Shown: positions 7,392 to 9,683 of the stretch, piece by piece
Position numbering within the stretch: position 1 is the stretch's first letter
Layout of the letters: each line of letters opens with the position of its first letter
Assembly (NCBI GenBank): GCA_017526725.1
Contig: JAFXRA010000153.1
Span: 1-9,683 of the forward strand
DNA length: 9,683 nt
DNA from: Candidatus Rifleibacteriota bacterium
GTDB lineage: Bacteria; Riflebacteria; Ozemobacteria; Ozemobacterales; Ozemobacteraceae
Reading direction: 5' to 3'
The notes under the pieces: generated by a model
Database searches by the model: none
The model's input: only the letters and a program-made list of their open reading frames with translations
Told to the model about the DNA's origin: nothing
Translations under genes and position numbers: made by a program

Positions 7392-7403
7392 AAATGATCA
7401 TTT
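7392..7403. promoter_or_regulatory. Perfect 12-bp palindrome AAATGATCATTT in serC leader
   Basis: It is a perfect dyad lying between the predicted serC promoter (start point near 7428) and the ribosome site at 7385-7390. That place suits a dimeric repressor operator or a short mRNA hairpin next to the ribosome site. In AT-rich DNA such a palindrome can also occur by chance. Confidence 0.35.
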
Positions 7404-7434
7404 GGGAAAAACACTTTATTTCTCAATATTTAAA

Positions 7435-7463
7435 CTAATAACATCAATAAAATTTTACGTCAA
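7435..7463 (-). promoter_or_regulatory. Predicted sigma-70-type promoter for serC
   Basis: On the minus strand TTGACG (7458-7463, 5 of 6 to consensus) is separated by exactly 17 bases from TATTAG (7435-7440, 4 of 6). Transcription would start near 7428 and give a leader of about 55 bases carrying the 7392-7403 palindrome. Confidence 0.6.
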
Positions 7464-7475
7464 GATATTATTTTT

Positions 7476-7593
7476 AGAGCAAAAGAGCGTAGAGCAAAGA
7501 GCGACAGAGCAACAGAGGAACAGAGCAACAGAGCGACAGAGCGACAGAGGAACAGAGCGACAGAGGAACAGAGCAACAGAGCGACAGAGCAAC
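7476..7593. repeat. Octamer tandem array AGAG-(CG/CA/GA)-AC
   Basis: From 7498 to 7593 there are twelve contiguous 8-base units without a slip. All are AGAG-NN-AC, and NN takes only three values, in order CG, CA, GA, CA, CG, CG, GA, CG, GA, CA, CG, CA. Three shorter or degenerate units (7476-7497: AGAGCAAA, AGAGCGT, AGAGCAA) precede them. There are no spacers, so it is not CRISPR. The array begins 12 bases beyond the serC -35 box. Reading frames through it are repeat translations without a credible ribosome site. Confidence 0.92.
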
Positions 7594-7607
7594 ATAGGAT
7601 GTGTAAA

Positions 7608-7702
7608 GTGAGACGAGGCCAAAGCCTCTGTGAGACGATTGCTACCGCAATCTGTGAGACGGCAGCTGACGCTGCCCGTGGTAGTTGTTCGACAATTCCC
7701 AC
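7608..7702. repeat. Hairpin module: GTGAGAC separators alternating with perfect stem-loops
   Basis: GTGAGAC occurs at 7608-7614, 7630-7636 and 7654-7660. Each copy is followed at once by a perfect inverted repeat with a 4-base loop. These are GAGGC/GCCTC loop CAAA (7615-7628), GATTGC/GCAATC loop TACC (7637-7652) and GGCAGC/GCTGCC loop TGAC (7661-7676). A fourth, imperfect hairpin follows: GTGG (7678-7681) with CCAC (7699-7702), enclosing TTGT-TCG-ACAA. Stems differ completely in sequence while separators are identical. No T-runs follow the stems. The stretch 7608-7747 is about 57% GC by my count (80 of 140), far above its surroundings. Confidence 0.88.
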
Positions 7703-7747
7703 AGTGTAACGTCCCACGACGAAGTGTCCCACAGCACAGCGTCACAC
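7696..7747. repeat. 15-bp periodic array of GTCCCAC-like heptamers
   Basis: Heptamers TTCCCAC (7696), GTCCCAC (7711), GTCCCAC (7726) and GTCACAC (7741) recur every 15 bases exactly, separated by the unlike octamers AGTGTAAC, GACGAAGT and AGCACAGC. GTCCCAC is the reverse complement of the upstream GTGAGAC except at one base, so the two arrays form an overall inverted arrangement centred near 7670-7678. CGTC-CCAC-GACG at 7710-7721 is a minor hairpin. Confidence 0.8.
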
Positions 7748-7754
7748 TATTAAC

Positions 7755-7790
7755 ACTTCTCACCCTTCCAACTCTTCTAACCCTTCTAAC
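7755..7790. repeat. Nonamer array of CCTTCTAAC type
   Basis: Four adjacent 9-base units read ACTTCTCAC, CCTTCCAAC, TCTTCTAAC and CCTTCTAAC. The array is pyrimidine-rich on the plus strand and ends 11 bases before the thrS -35 box. The first unit contains TCTCAC, echoing the reverse complement of GTGAGAC. Confidence 0.7.
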
Positions 7791-7801
7791 TTCATAAATA
7801 G

Positions 7802-7830
7802 TTGTTATCAAAATTGGTTAGTGGTATAAT
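7802..7830 (+). promoter_or_regulatory. Predicted sigma-70-type promoter for thrS
   Basis: TTGTTA (7802-7807, 4 of 6) and a perfect TATAAT (7825-7830) are separated by 17 bases. The start point would be near 7837, leaving a leader of about 25 bases, too short for a T-box or similar riboswitch. The repeat arrays lie upstream of this promoter, so they are not part of its transcript. Confidence 0.75.
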
Positions 7831-7849
7831 AGCCGCACAAAATATTTTT

Positions 7850-7855
7850 GAAGGG
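7850..7855 (+). promoter_or_regulatory. thrS ribosome binding site that fixes the start
   Basis: GAAGGG stands 6 bases before ATG 7862. The longer in-frame TTG start at 7802 lies inside the -35 box of the promoter and has no ribosome site, so it is rejected. Confidence 0.75.
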
Positions 7856-7861
7856 TTCAAC

Positions 7862-9676
7862 ATGGATAAAGAAAATAAAGAAGAATATAAAAAATTTTAT
7901 TCTGAAGTTTACCGCCATTCATTGGCTCATATTCTAGCAAAATCTGTTATGGAAATTTTCGGTAAAGAAAATGTCCAGATTGCTATAGGCCCTCAGATTG
8001 CTGATGGTTTCTATTACGATTTCATTCTTCCAAGAACAGTAACTAATGAAGATTTCAAGACAATCGAAGATAAGATGCACGAAATCATCAAGAGAAGAGA
8101 AGTTTGGAATGTAAAAGAACTTTCTCGTGAAGAAGCTTTAAAAGAATTTGCAGACCAGAAGTTCAAAGTAGAACTGATTAACGACCTTCCAGAAGACGAA
8201 AAGATAACTGTTTATTATACTGGCGACGATTTCAAAGACCTTTGCAGAGGTCCACATATTGCTAATTCTCAGGAATTAATGAACGCTGCTTTTAAGGTTA
8301 AATCAGTTTCTGGTGCTTACTGGCGTGGTGATGAACATAGAGACCAGCTTCAGAGAATCTATGTTTATGCTTTTGAAACCAAACAGGAACTCAGTGAACA
8401 TTTGAAGCTCATTAAAGAAGCTATGGAACGCGACCATAAGAAATTAGGTCCTCAGCTTGATTTGTTTATGTTTGATGAAACAGCTCCAGGTATGCCTTAC
8501 TGGTTGCCAAGAGGCTGGAGACTTTACAACGCTTTGTTGGATTATTGGCGTTCTGTCCATGATATTCACGGCTATCAGGAAATTTCAGCTCCTGTTATCA
8601 ACAATAAACAGCTTTGGGTAACTTCAGGTCACTGGGGTCACTATCGCAATAATATGTTCCTGGTTCCTGGTTTTGAACTCGATGATAACGGAAAGCGCAT
8701 TTATGACGATGAAAGCAATTCAACATATGCTGCAAAACCAATGAACTGCCCGAATGCTATAAATGTTTATAGAAGAAAACTTAATTCTTACAAAGAACTT
8801 CCAATACGCATCAGCCAGGTTGACGTTATTCATAGAAAAGAAAAGTCTGGTGAATTAAATGGTTTATTCCGCGTTCAGGAATTCAGACAGGACGATGCTC
8901 ATATATTTGTAACAGAAGATCAGATTGCTTCTGAAATCAAAGATATTATGGAAATCGCTACTGAAATATATAATACTTTCGGTTTAACTTACCGTGTTGA
9001 ACTTTCAACTAGACCAGATGATTATATGGGTGATATCGAAGTTTGGAACAATGCTGAAAAAGCATTGAAAGACATTCTTGATAAAACTTATGGCGAAGGC
9101 AAATACGAAATCAATGAAGGCGACGGCGCTTTCTACGGTCCAAAGATTGACCTTCAGATGAAAGACTGCTTAGGTCGTGAATGGCAGATGGGCACAATTC
9201 AGTTAGACTTCCAGCTTCCATTGAACTTTGATTTGAAGTATGTTGCTGATGATGGTAGCTACAAGCGCCCAGTTATGATTCACCGTGCTATATTCGGTTC
9301 GTTGGAAAGATTCATCGGTATTCTTATAGAAAATTTCAAGGGTCAGTTCCCATTCTGGCTGTCTCCGTTCCAGGTAGGAATCGTTCCTATAATGCCAGAA
9401 CATAATGAATATGCTAAGGAAGTTTTAGAAACTTTGAGAGCTGCTGGTATCAGAGCTGAAGCAGATTTCTCTGACCACAATATGAAGGCTAAGATTAAAG
9501 ATTTCCACAATAATAGAGACCCATTTATTGTTGTATTAGGTAATAAGGAAGCAGAAACCAAGACCGTAGCTATTACCGCTCGCGGAAACAAGAAGCTTAA
9601 TGATGTTCCATTAGATAAATTTGTTAAGATGTGTCAGAATCTCAATAAAGAACATAGCTTGGAACTGCTGAAGTAA
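7862..9676 (+). CDS. thrS: Threonyl-tRNA synthetase lacking TGS domain
   Basis: This class II synthetase charges tRNA-Thr with threonine using ATP. The protein is 604 residues from ATG 7862. The editing (N2) domain begins almost at once: HSLAH (His19, His23) and Cys128-Arg-Gly-Pro-His132 form the HxxxH...CxxxH editing site that clears Ser-tRNA-Thr. The catalytic domain (about 200-495) has the zinc ligands Cys296 (PMNCP), His347 (DDAHIF) and His474 (MIHRAIFGSLERF); the Cys-to-His spacing of 51 matches E. coli ThrRS. Motif 2 is FRVQEFRQDDAH, and motif 3 lies in the His474 segment. The anticodon-binding domain is about 500-604. Only 18 residues precede the first editing His, against about 72 in E. 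coli, so the N-terminal TGS (N1) domain is absent. As I recall this is normal for Treponema and Borrelia. The frame is complete to a TAA at 9674-9676; no terminator is visible in the last 7 bases. Confidence 0.97.
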   Translation: MDKENKEEYKKFYSEVYRHSLAHILAKSVMEIFGKENVQIAIGPQIADGFYYDFILPRTVTNEDFKTIEDKMHEIIKRREVWNVKELSREEALKEFADQKFKVELINDLPEDEKITVYYTGDDFKDLCRGPHIANSQELMNAAFKVKSVSGAYWRGDEHRDQLQRIYVYAFETKQELSEHLKLIKEAMERDHKKLGPQLDLFMFDETAPGMPYWLPRGWRLYNALLDYWRSVHDIHGYQEISAPVINNKQLWVTSGHWGHYRNNMFLVPGFELDDNGKRIYDDESNSTYAAKPMNCPNAINVYRRKLNSYKELPIRISQVDVIHRKEKSGELNGLFRVQEFRQDDAHIFVTEDQIASEIKDIMEIATEIYNTFGLTYRVELSTRPDDYMGDIEVWNNAEKALKDILDKTYGEGKYEINEGDGAFYGPKIDLQMKDCLGREWQMGTIQLDFQLPLNFDLKYVADDGSYKRPVMIHRAIFGSLERFIGILIENFKGQFPFWLSPFQVGIVPIMPEHNEYAKEVLETLRAAGIRAEADFSDHNMKAKIKDFHNNRDPFIVVLGNKEAETKTVAITARGNKKLNDVPLDKFVKMCQNLNKEHSLELLK

Positions 9677-9683
9677 GCTATAT

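Noticed and set aside
7402..7611. Plus-strand 69-codon reading frame through the octamer array
   Set aside because: It starts at TTG without a ribosome site, and its second half is pure repeat translation (RATERQ-like).
7498..7747. CRISPR array
   Set aside because: Units are 7-9 bases with no spacers in the octamer part and only 8-base spacers in the heptamer part; no cas genes are near.
7455..7811. Minus-strand frames of 118 and 90 codons across the repeat arrays
   Set aside because: They span unrelated repeat modules, have Cys/Leu/Ser repeat-derived composition, no family resemblance, and would run through the serC promoter.
7802..7861. Extended N-terminus of ThrRS from TTG 7802
   Set aside because: This stretch holds the -35 and -10 boxes and the leader; the ATG at 7862 has a ribosome site and matches the family start.
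7831..7861. T-box or other riboswitch controlling thrS
   Set aside because: The predicted leader is only about 25 bases, and the upstream hairpins lie before the promoter and lack T-box features.

Overview
The window looks like AT-rich chromosomal DNA from a spirochaete, most likely a host-associated Treponema. This is inferred from protein character, not from a marker gene. The threonyl-tRNA synthetase lacks the usual N-terminal TGS domain. The phosphoglycerate dehydrogenase is the short form with Lys in place of the catalytic His. The hybrid kinase has the dCache plus double-receiver layout common in treponemes and some gut Clostridia. The taxonomic call is moderate in confidence.

Layout: (1) Positions 2-3010 (+) hold the 3' part of a membrane hybrid histidine kinase; its reading frame is open to the left edge, so the start lies outside the window. 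Eight bases later, 3019-3831 (+) encodes a tyrosine-phosphatase-like enzyme, probably in the same operon. (2) Two minus-strand genes (3832-4536 and 4560-5009) encode four-helix membrane proteins that look like tandem paralogues, one with an extra soluble C-terminal domain. Their operon converges on the phosphatase gene with no base between the stops. (3) A 16-bp perfect stem terminator (5024-5056) separates them from serA (5062-5985, minus). serC (6287-7372, minus) lies upstream of serA; together they encode the first two steps of the phosphorylated serine pathway. (4) thrS (7862-9676, plus) is divergent from serC.

The unusual material is in the two intergenic regions flanking serC. The serC-serA gap (5986-6286) is largely a long degenerate palindrome of about 235 bp centred near 6158. 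It has a four-G-run motif on each strand at opposite ends and a small perfect hairpin lodged in one arm. The serC-thrS gap (7373-7861) holds the serC promoter, then three contiguous word-like arrays. These are an 8-bp tandem array with three unit variants, a GC-rich module of three perfect hairpins with unrelated stems separated by an invariant 7-mer, which passes into a 15-bp periodic array of a near-reverse-complement 7-mer, and a 9-bp array. The thrS promoter follows. The GAGGC/GCCTC hairpin occurs in both gaps. These arrays are the best candidates for something undescribed; I cannot assign them a function or exclude neutral repeat growth.
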